A stretch of 64,000 nt of DNA from Ferruginibacter sp. (lineage in GTDB: Bacteria; Bacteroidota; Bacteroidia; Chitinophagales; Chitinophagaceae): positions 1 to 64,000 of the forward strand of contig JANXSK010000170.1 in assembly GCA_025352695.1 (NCBI GenBank), in the 5' to 3' direction. The notes beneath the pieces were generated by a model. The model searched no databases. It was not told the DNA's origin and saw only the letters and a program-made list of their open reading frames with translations. Shown here in pieces: positions 9,171 to 18,616 of the stretch (position 1 is its first letter; each line of letters starts with the position of its first letter). The position numbers and the translations under genes were made by a program.

Positions 9171-10547
9171 ATGAACCTAGACATAGAAGGAAAAATACTA
9201 ATTGTAGATGATGATGCCGGCGTACTAAGTGCAGCCAACCTGTTGTTGAAGCGGCATTTTAGGCAGGTAGATACAGAAAAAAATCCATTGCGGATACCTT
9301 ATTGGGTAAACAATGGTGGTTATGATGTAATATTACTCGATATGAATTTTACCCGTGACATTAATAGCGGAAAAGAAGGTTTTGAATGGCTGGATAAAAT
9401 CTTAGATCTTGATCCCACTATTTCGGTGGTTTTATTTACGGCTTATGGCGATATTGAAATGGCGGTGAGGGCCATTAAATTAGGAGCAAAAGATTTTGTT
9501 TTAAAGCCGTGGCAAAATGAAAAACTAATTGATACTTTAAGGAATGCATTGGAAATTGCAAAGGAAAAGAAAGCGATAAAAATAAAAATGCCAGAAGGTA
9601 AAATAAAGAAAAGCAGCTATCCACTTTCTGAGCATCCATTCATCGGCAACAGCGAACCCATTCAGCAAATTTTAAACACCATTGAAAGAGTTGCTGCAAC
9701 AGATGCCAACATTTTAATTCTGGGCGAAAACGGCACCGGTAAAGATTTGGTGGCGAAAAATATTCACCAGCAATCGCTGCGCAAAGACAAACCATTTATA
9801 TCAGTTGACCTTGGTGCAATAGCAGAATCTTTGTTTGAAAGTGAATTATTTGGCCATGTAAAAGGTTCATTTACAGATGCAAGAGAAGACCGAATTGGCA
9901 AATTGGAAGAAGCTGATGGCGGTACTATTTTTTTAGATGAGATTGGCAATATTTCCCTCCCCATGCAGGCTAAATTATTAACTGTGTTGCAAAACCGCAC
10001 CATCACCAAAGTGGGCAGCAATAAACCAAAACCAATTGATGTACGGCTTGTTTGCGCCACCAACAAAGCAGTCTACAAAATGGTTTCAGAAAGCAATTTC
10101 CGGCAAGATTTATTGTATCGCATCAACACAATAGAAATACAGTTGCCTCCACTAAGAGAACGCAAAGAAGACATTCCGTTACTGGCAGATTATTTTGTGG
10201 CTTTGTACGCAAAAAAATACAATCGCCCTGTTGCTTCTTTAAACAGCACAGTGGTAAAGCAAATTCAAAAGCACCATTGGCCAGGCAATGTAAGAGAACT
10301 GCAACATGCTATTGAAAGAGCTGTGATACTTTCACAAAGCAACACCTTGCAGGCGGAAGATTTTAAAGGATTAAGGCTGGCCAATGAAGATACGCATACA
10401 CTGGAAACTTTACAACTGGAAGAGATGGAAATATTACTAATTAAAAAAGCCCTGCAAAAACACAATGGCAATATCACAGAAACTGCCAGAGAACTAGGTT
10501 TAACAAGGGCATCCTTGTATAGGCGTTTGGAGAAATACGGGATATAG
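9171..10547 (+). CDS. Sigma54-dependent response regulator (NtrC family)
   Basis: A 458-residue activator. Receiver domain (residues ~8-130) with the acidic pair at D13-D15, phospho-acceptor D57 (VILLDMNF), conserved Thr in VVLFTAYG and Lys in VLKPWQ. AAA+ domain (~155-390) with Walker A GENGTGKD, Walker B GGTIFLDEIG and arginine-finger region RQDLLYRINT. C-terminal Fis-type helix-turn-helix (NGNITETARELGLTRASLYRR). The sigma54-contacting loop reads GSFTDA instead of GAFTGA. It precedes its kinase gene by 96 bases and diverges from the efflux operon, its likely target. Confidence 0.94.
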   Translation: MNLDIEGKILIVDDDAGVLSAANLLLKRHFRQVDTEKNPLRIPYWVNNGGYDVILLDMNFTRDINSGKEGFEWLDKILDLDPTISVVLFTAYGDIEMAVRAIKLGAKDFVLKPWQNEKLIDTLRNALEIAKEKKAIKIKMPEGKIKKSSYPLSEHPFIGNSEPIQQILNTIERVAATDANILILGENGTGKDLVAKNIHQQSLRKDKPFISVDLGAIAESLFESELFGHVKGSFTDAREDRIGKLEEADGGTIFLDEIGNISLPMQAKLLTVLQNRTITKVGSNKPKPIDVRLVCATNKAVYKMVSESNFRQDLLYRINTIEIQLPPLRERKEDIPLLADYFVALYAKKYNRPVASLNSTVVKQIQKHHWPGNVRELQHAIERAVILSQSNTLQAEDFKGLRLANEDTHTLETLQLEEMEILLIKKALQKHNGNITETARELGLTRASLYRRLEKYGI

Positions 10548-10556
10548 ATAATGAAT

Positions 10557-10590
10557 CATATACAATCCGATAGCTATTGGATTGTATATG
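10557..10590. repeat. 34-base near-perfect palindrome between regulator and kinase genes
   Basis: Bases 10557-10568 (CATATACAATCC) are the exact reverse complement of 10579-10590 (GGATTGTATATG). The central ATAGCTAT (10570-10577) is also palindromic, so the whole 34 bases pair except one G-T step. No T-run follows directly, so it is a poor classical terminator. It may be an intercistronic RNA hairpin or a protein-binding site. Confidence 0.8.
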
Positions 10591-10643
10591 ACAATGCTTT
10601 TATGCAAGCACTTTTTTGATTAATATAGCACAATTTTGAATAC

Positions 10644-12002
10644 ATGATTTTTAAACGTTTTGCAGTTGGCTTAATTTGGCGTATTGTATTGATAATAATT
10701 TTATCAGCGGCGTTGGTGTATTGTACACCACTTGTTTATCAGCCCAAAGGAAATCCAGCTTATTGGTTAGGCTGTGTCTTGTGGTTTGGATTAATTATTT
10801 ATCGGGGTGTAGAGTTGTTTCATTATTCCAACTCAACCAACAGAAAATTAACCCGCTATTTTGATTCTATCCAATATGACGATTTTAGCATTAAATTCTC
10901 CTCTGACAATACCTATGGAAAAAGCTTTCAGGAACTTAACCATCAATTTAATAAAGTGCTGGAATCTTTCCGTAAAATACGGGCCGAAAACGAAGCAAGC
11001 CTTCATTTGGTTAATACCATTATACAAAATGTACAAACCGGTTTATTGCTATACGATCAATATGGCAGGATAGAGTTAAGTAATAATTCGGCCTGTAAAC
11101 TGCTTGGATTTTATAGGTTAAAAAATATTACAGAGCTTAAAACAAATCACCTGAAACTTGCAGAAAAATTACTATCAACAACTGATAAACATTTTTTATA
11201 CGAGTCGACGAATGGGTTGCAGGTTTCTGTAAATATTGTTGGTATCCGTTTAAAAGGGCAAATTAAAAACCTGGTATCTTTACAAAATATTCAGCCAGAA
11301 CTACAGCAAAAAGAAGTGGAAGCATGGCAAAATTTAACCCGTGTATTGCGGCATGAAATCATGAATTCACTCACACCTATCTTATCGTTAATTGGCACCA
11401 TGAAACATATTGTGGATAAAGAATTACCCACTACAGCTAATGACAATGGCGCCAAAGACGATTTACAGGAAGCCCTGCAAACACTTGAAAGCAGGGGCAT
11501 AGGGATGATTAACTTTGTGGATGGTTACCGGAGTTTTACTAGTATTCCGCCGCCTTCGTTTGCTAAAGTAGATATTGAGCAACTGGTACAAAGAATAGCA
11601 AACTTATTACAACCCGAAATGACTACTGCAAATATAGCTTTTAGTGTTAACAATGCTACTGCAGACCAACTTATTCATGCAGATCCAGAGCAACTTTCAA
11701 TGGTATTAATCAACCTGGTTAAAAATGCAAAAGAAGTATTAGACCATAGTGATAATCCAACCATAAATATTAAAAGCTATGCACAAAACAATAGTGTTTA
11801 CATTGAGGTAATTGATAACGGTCCAGGCATTGAACCGGAAGCACTGGAAGATATTTTTATCCCCTTTTTTACTACCAAAGAAAATGGTTCGGGCATCGGA
11901 CTAAGTTTATCAAGGCAAATAATTCAACAGCATGGCGGTACCATAAAAGTATTTTCAGAATCGGGTAAAGGATGCAGATTTGTTGTACAGCTAAAAGCAT
12001 AA
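10644..12002 (+). CDS. Membrane sensor histidine kinase (NtrY/AtoS-like)
   Basis: A 452-residue kinase. Two N-terminal membrane helices (about 8-28 and 36-55), a PAS-like region (about 115-215), a HisKA-type motif with the phospho-accepting His237 in RVLRHEIMNSLTPI, and a HATPase domain with N-box LINLVKNAKEV, G1 box DNGPGIEPEA, F-box FIPFFTTKENGSG and G2 SGIGLSLSRQI. It should autophosphorylate and pass phosphate to D57 of the regulator encoded just upstream. The very short periplasmic part suggests it senses membrane or intracellular cues. Its place beside the efflux operon suggests an envelope-stress or toxic-compound response. Confidence 0.93.
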   Translation: MIFKRFAVGLIWRIVLIIILSAALVYCTPLVYQPKGNPAYWLGCVLWFGLIIYRGVELFHYSNSTNRKLTRYFDSIQYDDFSIKFSSDNTYGKSFQELNHQFNKVLESFRKIRAENEASLHLVNTIIQNVQTGLLLYDQYGRIELSNNSACKLLGFYRLKNITELKTNHLKLAEKLLSTTDKHFLYESTNGLQVSVNIVGIRLKGQIKNLVSLQNIQPELQQKEVEAWQNLTRVLRHEIMNSLTPILSLIGTMKHIVDKELPTTANDNGAKDDLQEALQTLESRGIGMINFVDGYRSFTSIPPPSFAKVDIEQLVQRIANLLQPEMTTANIAFSVNNATADQLIHADPEQLSMVLINLVKNAKEVLDHSDNPTINIKSYAQNNSVYIEVIDNGPGIEPEALEDIFIPFFTTKENGSGIGLSLSRQIIQQHGGTIKVFSESGKGCRFVVQLKA

Positions 12003-12046
12003 ACCTGTAATAAAAATTATCCCTTAAAAGATGCATTTTTAATCAA

Positions 12047-12709
12047 TTAGGATCCAATACTTATTTCTTCCAGCGTTCTAAATGCACGACCAATTCCTTT
12101 ATTGCCTTCGGTACTTTTGTTTTTTAAGAGCGGAATATTAGCCATTTTAGATAATTCCAAAGCTGATTTTGCAAAGGCAACAGCTTCTTCTTTTTTATTC
12201 ATAGCATCACAAATCTGAGCCGCAAGTGCTGCATAAAAGTATTTGCCCACCGTATACTTTAGCAGGGCAACGGGGTAATTAATTACCAGTTGATAAGCTG
12301 CTTCTAATTGATCTTCCTTATTACTATTAACAATAGTTTCTGCCAGTTTTAAATCTGTCATGGTACTGGTGCCGCTTCTCGAATTTTGTACTGTACAATA
12401 ATTTATAACTATGGCATAATACTGCGCTGCCTTTTCATACTGATGGTATTTTAAATAATAGTCCCCCATTTTTTCCTGTGCCAGTATTACGCTGGAATAT
12501 TCTGAAGAAAAATCTTCCAATAACCTTGAAAGCAATGCCAGGCCAACCTCTTGTATATTTGTTTGGGAATTCTCCAATAAATAACAACCTTGTATTTGTA
12601 AAAATTCAGCCTTGTTGCTTGTACCACGGGCACGTTTTAGATGATCTTCAAAATTGCTGTCAATTTTACCATTCCAGGTTTTATTTGTATACCATTCGGT
12701 TTTTATCAT
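12047..12709 (-). CDS. Hypothetical TPR-like protein
   Basis: A 220-residue soluble protein with no signal peptide or membrane helix. The middle and C-terminal parts look like helical repeats (MGDYYLKYHQYEKAAQYYAI; AALAAQICDAMNKKEEAVAF), consistent with degenerate tetratricopeptide repeats. The start MIKTEWYTNKTWNGK at 12709 is the only reasonable one. It converges on the histidine kinase gene (44-base gap). No enzymatic motif is seen and the function is unknown. Confidence 0.7.
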   Translation of the reverse strand: MIKTEWYTNKTWNGKIDSNFEDHLKRARGTSNKAEFLQIQGCYLLENSQTNIQEVGLALLSRLLEDFSSEYSSVILAQEKMGDYYLKYHQYEKAAQYYAIVINYCTVQNSRSGTSTMTDLKLAETIVNSNKEDQLEAAYQLVINYPVALLKYTVGKYFYAALAAQICDAMNKKEEAVAFAKSALELSKMANIPLLKNKSTEGNKGIGRAFRTLEEISIGS

Positions 12710-12817
12710 GTTGGTTGTATAAATATTTTAAGCCAGTGCTGTTATATTACAATACTTGTCATGTACAAATATAAACCAATTGTATGGTACCTCTTTTACG
12801 TTAGCATAAAGTAAAAT

Positions 12818-12852
12818 AAAAAAGGCTTTAGTAAAAACCAAAAGCCTTTTTA
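12818..12852 (-). terminator. Rho-independent terminator after the DUF4397 gene's neighbourhood
   Basis: AAAAGGCTTT (12820-12829) pairs with AAAGCCTTTT (12841-12850) around an 11-base A-rich loop, with A-runs before and T-rich sequence after. It works as drawn on either strand. It lies 18 bases beyond the stop of the minus-strand DUF4397 gene (12870-13598) and upstream of the 12709 start, so it most likely ends the former. Confidence 0.75.
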
Positions 12853-12869
12853 AGTATACCATTTATTTT

Positions 12870-13598
12870 TTATGGAGTTATAGTACCATTGGTTATAAAT
12901 TTAATTTTTATAGATTTTGTAGTATCTACAGCATTGGGAATGCCTGTTAACAAAATAGTATAAGCTTTTGATTGCTCAACAGCAATGGTACGGTTTACTG
13001 CAATACTGTCGCCATTATTAACACCAATAGTAATATTGCCTGCACTAACTTTTGTAAAAGGTGCAACAGTTCCAAATGCAGTATTGTTGCTGATTACCGT
13101 TGTTCCATTGACTGAAACCGTAACCAACGGTGTAATGGAAGAATCAGGTATAGCATTGATATATCTAACAAATGCCTGACCAGGTGTTACCAAAAGATTA
13201 CTTATAGAATCATTTGCAATAATATTATGGTAAGACCCATTTCTACCCACTACAAAAATTGAATAATAAACACTATCCTGAAACATCTGATTACTGATTG
13301 AAAGGACTGAAGCACTATTATTGTTATAAGATTTCACTTCCCGATTACCTGTGAATACTGGTAAGTATACTCCTGTATAACTAGTATAACCCAAAGGCGC
13401 ATTGAATAAATTATTTCCTGAGAGCATTATCCCAACTGCCTCCTTATCAGTACTAAGATTAAAAGCCATCACGCCGGCCGTAGGTGTTCTACTATTTGGC
13501 AAATCATTTTTTTTGCAAGCTCCTAATAAAAGTGCAAGAAATAATATACCTGTAACTGAATACATGGAATTTTTTAGGGATTTAAATACTTTTGTCAT
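12870..13598 (-). CDS. DUF4397-domain lipoprotein
   Basis: A 242-residue exported protein. The N-terminus has a basic start, a hydrophobic stretch and a lipobox ending LLLGAC (Cys at about 28), followed by KKND, giving a mature lipoprotein. The rest is Ser/Thr/Asn/Val-rich beta sequence with FVRYINAIPDSS and VNGTTVISN, characteristic of DUF4397, a Bacteroidota surface-protein domain of unknown function. Isolated gene: a terminator follows it and a 308-base gap precedes it. Confidence 0.85.
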   Translation of the reverse strand: MTKVFKSLKNSMYSVTGILFLALLLGACKKNDLPNSRTPTAGVMAFNLSTDKEAVGIMLSGNNLFNAPLGYTSYTGVYLPVFTGNREVKSYNNNSASVLSISNQMFQDSVYYSIFVVGRNGSYHNIIANDSISNLLVTPGQAFVRYINAIPDSSITPLVTVSVNGTTVISNNTAFGTVAPFTKVSAGNITIGVNNGDSIAVNRTIAVEQSKAYTILLTGIPNAVDTTKSIKIKFITNGTITP

Positions 13599-13906
13599 AA
13601 TTAAAAAATTTAGGAATTACAAGTATAATTGCTAGAAAAAATGCGAAAAAACAGTGCCAGTAACTGTTAAAACCTACTGACAAAATACTATTAACATTTT
13701 ATTTGGAGATCGACTGATGGTTAGATTTTCTATTAAAAAATAGTGCTTTGTTAACCTTGCTTTTTTTAAAATACTTTAATGATTTTATATAGATCCTGCT
13801 GTATAAAAAATGCAATTATTAACACACACATAAAAGCTAATATCTGATTTTTTTATAAAAAAATTTTACTTTTATATTATTTATATTGATATTAACTAAT
13901 TATTCT
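13599..13906. other. Intergenic region, nothing recognised
   Basis: This 308-base, very AT-rich gap lies between the minus-strand FAD/Fe-S dehydrogenase gene (end of its operon) and the start of the DUF4397 gene. It must hold the latter's promoter, but no clear -33/-7 pair, terminator stem or repeat was identified. Confidence 0.6.
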
Positions 13907-16762
13907 CTATAACGCTTCATCGACCAAATACAAAATCGATTCGTAGTTTTTATTTACCGCATCAGACATGGCTATTTCGCAGGTTTTTGTAGAGGAATAA
14001 TAGCCGTTATAATTTTTTTCTTTTACTTCCAATGCCTCAGGATGAGTTGCGGCTGCCGTTAATTCAGGCAATATAAAACCACGATCTCCAGCCATGCCAC
14101 AACAACCCATATTTATAGGCACTGTAACATCGGTTGCAAAATGTTTGGCTAGATTAATAAATTTATGACTTGTTTTCATTTTTTCTAATGAACAAACGGA
14201 ATGGAGTACAATGTTATTTTTTTGTTGTGTAGGTATTGCAGTTGGCATTACTTTATCATGTAAAAAATCAACACAATCTAGTATTGTCAACTGATCAAAT
14301 TTTTGTTTATTTTTTTCATTCAGGGTAGGGCGCAAATGATGCAATGTATAGGCACAGGAACTTACATCAATAACAATTGGCAATACTCCATCCTGGCTGG
14401 CTTTCCATAGTTTTTCAATAATATTATTTGCTGTAAATTGGTAAGCATCTTTATAACCTTTAGAAGAAAAAATCTGGCTGCAACAACTGCCGCTTACATT
14501 GTCCAATACAATCACAACAATACCCGATTTATTACAAATACTCAAAAAGGTTTCCATAATGTTTTTTTCTTTTCCTTTATAAGTACCTAGTATTCTGGAA
14601 ATGCAACTGGGGAAATAAACAATCGTATTTTCAGAAACAGTAGCTACTGAATACTTTTTTGATTTGATAATTGTACAATCAGGCGGATAACTAATTTGGG
14701 CAGACCATAAAGGCATTGAAGGAATAATTTTTTTAATCCCTTTTGTAAGATTGGTCATTGTATTTTTTCCCAGCAATTTATTTATACCAAACCCTATTTT
14801 TAAAGCAGCACGAGCCCCCCACTCGATGGTCTTAAAATGAGTTGCTACCCATAATGCTATTCTATTAACTATTACTGAATGATTTTCTCTTCTTAAACGC
14901 TTTACCAAATCGCCGGTATTAATATCTACCGGACAGGCTGTAGCACATAAGCCATCTACGGCGCAAGTATCGAGCACATCATATTGAGATTGTTTTAACA
15001 GCAGGTTATAATTGGACGTATCGCCTGTAAGTTGCAGTTTTTTCAATGTCCTTCTTATAACAATTCTTCGTCTAGGCGTAGTCGTAATATCACGACTAGG
15101 GCATTTATGTTCACAATAACCGCACTCAATACAAGTGTCAACTTCTACTTCCACCGATGGCAATTCTTTCAAATTTTTAATATGGCAGTTCTTGTCTTCA
15201 TTGATAATTACACCAGGGTTTAGTAACAAATACGGATCAATAGATTGCTTTATCTTTTTCATGATTGCATACGCATCGCCGCCCCATTCCGTTTCTACAA
15301 ATGGTGCCATATTCCGACCTGTGCCATGCTCTGCTTTCAATGTACCTTTATATTTTTCTATCACCAAACCAACTACCTCCCTCATAAAGAGATCATACCT
15401 TGTTATCTCTTCTTTATTATTAAAAGATTGGGTCACTACAAAATGAATATTACCATCTTTAGCATGACCAAAAATGATGGCGTTGTAATACTGGTATTTT
15501 TTAAACAGTTGTTGCAGGTCAATAATCGCATCTCCTAATTTTTCAACAGGAAAAGCAATGTCTTCGAGAATCACGGTTGTGCCACTTTCTCTTACTGCTC
15601 CTACTGCAGGAAAAAGGCCTTTACGCACCTTCCATAAAAAAGCCTGCTCTGTAGAATCATTTGTAAAAAGAGGTATATTCAACAAACAAAGTGCTGCCGT
15701 AGAAACTAAAAAGCTATTAACTCTTTCCTCTAGTTTTTCGATCGTACTTTCCTGAAATTCGATTAATAAAGCGGCTGCTGTTGCTGGTAATTTTTTTACA
15801 ATATCTGGCATACCGGATAAGTTTTCTACTGCACGCAGCGAGGCTCTGTCCATCAATTCTACCATTACAGCTCCGGCATTTGTTAGCGGAACAATTGCCT
15901 GACAGGCCTCGTAAATATTGGAGAAATATAAAAGTGAAGTTGACTTAAATGGATAATCTGGTACGGTTTGTAAAACAGCTTCTGCAATAAAAGCCAGTGT
16001 TCCTTCTGCACCAATTAACAGGTGCCCTAAAATATTTAATGGGTGCTCATGATCAATAAAAGCATTTAAGGAATAGCCGACCGTATTTTTAGTTTGATAT
16101 TTATTCCGAATCTTAGTATACAAATTTTCTGTTAACGCAATTTCATTTCGAATATCCTTAAGAATGGTAAATAATTGAGGGCACTCTTTTTCAAATCGTT
16201 TATAATCGGCTGGCGATTCGGTATTAAAAGTTTTGCCATCCGGCAAAATAAAACGAATGTATTTTGTTGTATGATAGGAATTCTGTTTTACACCACAGCA
16301 CATTCCACTGGCGTTGTTGGATAAAATGCCCCCCATCATTGCTGCACTGATACTAGAGGGATCTGGCCCAATTTTTTGGTTGTATTTTTTTAAGTACGCA
16401 TTTACCATGGCTCCAGTGATGCCAGGTTGCACACGCACTAGATTACCTTCACCTTCAATTTTTATTTTATTCCAGTGCTGGCTGAGATCTACTAAAATAC
16501 CGTCCGTAATGGATTGGCCCGAAAGGCTTGTTCCGCCTGTACGAAACACCAATGGAATTGTATATTGCTGTGAAAATTTAAATAATGCAATGATCTCGGT
16601 TTCATTGATGGGCTGCACAATTGCTTTTGGAACCAGGTGGTAAAATCCGGCATCAGCAGCAAAGGATACGAGGTCTATATATCTTGACTTTATACGATTT
16701 TCTGGTATTATTTTTTTTAATGCTGCGATCATTTTTTTCTGCGGAGATAAATTAAATGGCAA
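13907..16762 (-). CDS. FAD-linked oxidase fused to Fe-S/Cys-rich domains (D-lactate / 2-hydroxyacid dehydrogenase type)
   Basis: A 951-residue fusion of GlcD-like and GlcF-like halves. The FAD_binding_4 domain (about 40-220) has VFRTGGTSLSGQSITDG; the FAD-oxidase C domain (about 250-490) has FGHAKDGNIHFVV and KAEHGTGRNMAPFVE. Two 4Fe-4S motifs follow (CIECGYCEHKCP at ~540, CAVDGLCATACP at ~595), then two Cys-rich CCG segments (GSCCSQIFSS, NMGCCGMAGDRGF). Such proteins oxidise D-lactate or similar 2-hydroxyacids and pass electrons to quinone or cytochrome. It is the last gene of a four-gene sugar-oxidation operon, so it may oxidise a hydroxyacid that pathway makes. The exact substrate cannot be read from sequence. 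Confidence 0.9.
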   Translation of the reverse strand: MPFNLSPQKKMIAALKKIIPENRIKSRYIDLVSFAADAGFYHLVPKAIVQPINETEIIALFKFSQQYTIPLVFRTGGTSLSGQSITDGILVDLSQHWNKIKIEGEGNLVRVQPGITGAMVNAYLKKYNQKIGPDPSSISAAMMGGILSNNASGMCCGVKQNSYHTTKYIRFILPDGKTFNTESPADYKRFEKECPQLFTILKDIRNEIALTENLYTKIRNKYQTKNTVGYSLNAFIDHEHPLNILGHLLIGAEGTLAFIAEAVLQTVPDYPFKSTSLLYFSNIYEACQAIVPLTNAGAVMVELMDRASLRAVENLSGMPDIVKKLPATAAALLIEFQESTIEKLEERVNSFLVSTAALCLLNIPLFTNDSTEQAFLWKVRKGLFPAVGAVRESGTTVILEDIAFPVEKLGDAIIDLQQLFKKYQYYNAIIFGHAKDGNIHFVVTQSFNNKEEITRYDLFMREVVGLVIEKYKGTLKAEHGTGRNMAPFVETEWGGDAYAIMKKIKQSIDPYLLLNPGVIINEDKNCHIKNLKELPSVEVEVDTCIECGYCEHKCPSRDITTTPRRRIVIRRTLKKLQLTGDTSNYNLLLKQSQYDVLDTCAVDGLCATACPVDINTGDLVKRLRRENHSVIVNRIALWVATHFKTIEWGARAALKIGFGINKLLGKNTMTNLTKGIKKIIPSMPLWSAQISYPPDCTIIKSKKYSVATVSENTIVYFPSCISRILGTYKGKEKNIMETFLSICNKSGIVVIVLDNVSGSCCSQIFSSKGYKDAYQFTANNIIEKLWKASQDGVLPIVIDVSSCAYTLHHLRPTLNEKNKQKFDQLTILDCVDFLHDKVMPTAIPTQQKNNIVLHSVCSLEKMKTSHKFINLAKHFATDVTVPINMGCCGMAGDRGFILPELTAAATHPEALEVKEKNYNGYYSSTKTCEIAMSDAVNKNYESILYLVDEAL

Positions 16763-16818
16763 GATAGCCCGCTATTTTCTTACCAAAATTGAAACGTTTC
16801 AATGTATTCATTTATAAA

Positions 16819-17712
16819 TTATAGTACAAATTCAACAGCAGGTATTCCTTTAAATCCGCAATTTGGGATTACAAAAAGCGCCCCTGCCAACGGCTGATTT
16901 TTTAGTGCTTCAGGCGTAAGCCCAACTTTTGCGGAAGTTATATAAAGGTCTTGCAGATTGTCGCCTCCAAAAGTACAGGAGGTAACCCTTGCAACAGGCA
17001 GTGCAAAGTGAAATAATTTTTCCCCGGTTACCGGATTCCACCTCGTTACCTGCCATCCATCCCAATGTGCTACCCAAAGCATCCCTTCATTGTCTATTGT
17101 CATTCCATCTGGTGCTCCATCTTCTTTTGCAATTTTTATTGCTGATTTTTTATTATTGATTTGTCCGCTTTTTGTATCGTACGCATAGGCCACCACTTCA
17201 AATGAAGGGGAATCTATATAATAAAAAATTTTATGGTCAAGACTCCATGCCATACCATTAGAAACAGTTATACCTTCTATTTTTTTTGTTAGGGCTAAAT
17301 CCTTTTCTATCACATACACGCTACCTGCATTGTTTTCTTCTGAAAGCGCCATTGTACCAGCCCAGAATCTTCCACCCGGATCACATTTGCCATCATTAAA
17401 CCGATTGCCGGACAAATGATTTTCAGGATCTGCAATCATTTTTATTTGTCCGTTTTCTCTATTAATAAAAGCAAATCCATTTTGTAAGGCTGCAATTAAA
17501 TTTCCATCAGTACATAAAGCAACAGCACCAACCATCTGATGCACCCGGGTTGTTTTATGCATCTTTTGCGCAAATGAATATTCATGAATTTCTTCATTCA
17601 AAATATCTACCCAATAAATTATTTGTTGCTTGGCATCCCACACAGGGCCTTCACCCAAAAGACAGTTATGTTCACCTACAACCACTGGCTGCATGCCTGT
17701 TTGATTTATCAT
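16819..17712 (-). CDS. SMP-30/gluconolactonase family sugar lactonase
   Basis: A 297-residue six-bladed beta-propeller enzyme. Metal-ligand motifs are in family positions: the Glu of LLGEGPVWD near the N-terminus, NRFNDGKCDPGGRFWAG, VSNGMAWSLDHKIFYYIDS and APDGMTIDNEGMLWVAHW. It hydrolyses a sugar 1,4- or 1,5-lactone to the aldonic acid. It follows the SDR dehydrogenase by 12 bases, which would make the lactone, and the dehydratase that would use the acid is first in the operon. Cytoplasmic (no signal peptide). Confidence 0.92.
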   Translation of the reverse strand: MINQTGMQPVVVGEHNCLLGEGPVWDAKQQIIYWVDILNEEIHEYSFAQKMHKTTRVHQMVGAVALCTDGNLIAALQNGFAFINRENGQIKMIADPENHLSGNRFNDGKCDPGGRFWAGTMALSEENNAGSVYVIEKDLALTKKIEGITVSNGMAWSLDHKIFYYIDSPSFEVVAYAYDTKSGQINNKKSAIKIAKEDGAPDGMTIDNEGMLWVAHWDGWQVTRWNPVTGEKLFHFALPVARVTSCTFGGDNLQDLYITSAKVGLTPEALKNQPLAGALFVIPNCGFKGIPAVEFVL

Positions 17713-17724
17713 GATGATGGTTAT

Positions 17725-18486
17725 TTAAAAAGGTGATGGACTGATACATGTCCAGCCTCCGTCTACAATTAAACTTTGTCCTGTAATATGTTTTGCGTTT
17801 TCAGATACTAAAAATAAAGCGGTGTTGGCTATATCTTTAACAGAAGCAGGGCGGCCCATTGGTGTTAACCTGCTCCAGGTTGCTGCGTATGCCGCATCTT
17901 CTAATGTTCTTTCAGTTAACGTGGCACCAGGTGCAATGGTATTGACGTTAATTTTATATTGCGATAATTCTATCACTAAATTTTTTGCCAGCATTTCCAA
18001 CGCAGCTTTACTCATACCATAAGCAGCTAAATCTTTGTGCGCCTGATGGCCGGTTACCGAAGAAGTAAATAATAAAGCACCTCCTGTTGGCTGCTTCTTC
18101 ATTTGGTTAGATGCGGCCTGCGCCAAAAAGAAAGTACCTCCCAGATTAACTTGCATAACCCTAAAAAAAGCTTCGGGAGAATAGGTAAAAAAATCACCAA
18201 ACAATGTAATGCCTGCGTTTGCAATCACGATATCCAATTGACCAAATTGAGTTACAGCAGTATCAACCATTTGTTGAATAAACACGGTATCACTGGAATC
18301 TCCCGGTAGCACAATACAGTTTACGCCCGTATGCTCAAATACCTGTTTTGCCGCATTATTGGTTAAGGCAGCATCAATATCATTTAATATCACCTTAGCT
18401 CCTTCTTTTGCAAGCTGGCTGCATATTTCAAGCCCAATACCCTGTCCTGCCCCCGTTATTATAGCTACTTTATTTTTAAAAGACAT
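17725..18486 (-). CDS. SDR-family sugar dehydrogenase
   Basis: A 253-residue classical short-chain dehydrogenase: cofactor motif TGAGQGIG (residues 11-18), NAG motif IANAG (~88-92), catalytic S143, Y156 and K160 (SSVTGHQAHKDLAAYGMSK), and a C-terminal ITGQSLIVDGG. Asp at the end of the second beta strand (LNDID, ~36) suggests NAD preference. In this operon the likely job is oxidation of an aldose (L-arabinose, L-fucose or D-galactose type) to its lactone. The sugar is inferred from neighbours only. Confidence 0.9.
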   Translation of the reverse strand: MSFKNKVAIITGAGQGIGLEICSQLAKEGAKVILNDIDAALTNNAAKQVFEHTGVNCIVLPGDSSDTVFIQQMVDTAVTQFGQLDIVIANAGITLFGDFFTYSPEAFFRVMQVNLGGTFFLAQAASNQMKKQPTGGALLFTSSVTGHQAHKDLAAYGMSKAALEMLAKNLVIELSQYKINVNTIAPGATLTERTLEDAAYAATWSRLTPMGRPASVKDIANTALFLVSENAKHITGQSLIVDGGWTCISPSPF

Positions 18487-18509
18487 TTTTATTAATTATG
18501 AGTTTTAAA

Positions 18510-18537
18510 TTCTAAGTTTTAAGTTCTAAGTTTTAAG
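18510..18537. repeat. Two perfect 14-base tandem repeats
   Basis: TTCTAAGTTTTAAG occurs twice head-to-tail (18510-18523, 18524-18537), with related degenerate copies on either side (GAGTTTTAAA, GAGTTATTAGTTAT). It sits in the 130-base gap between the dehydratase and SDR genes. Low-complexity repeats of this kind are common between genes in Bacteroidota. Confidence 0.8.
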
Positions 18538-18616
18538 CTATGAGTTATTAGTTATAAAGTAAGTTTAGCTCATTTTCAAATAAGTACGATTTATGATTAA
18601 AAACCTGAAACTAATT

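Noticed and set aside
13801-13830. Short CA-rich run as a repeat
   Set aside because: ACACACAC of four units only; ordinary low complexity.
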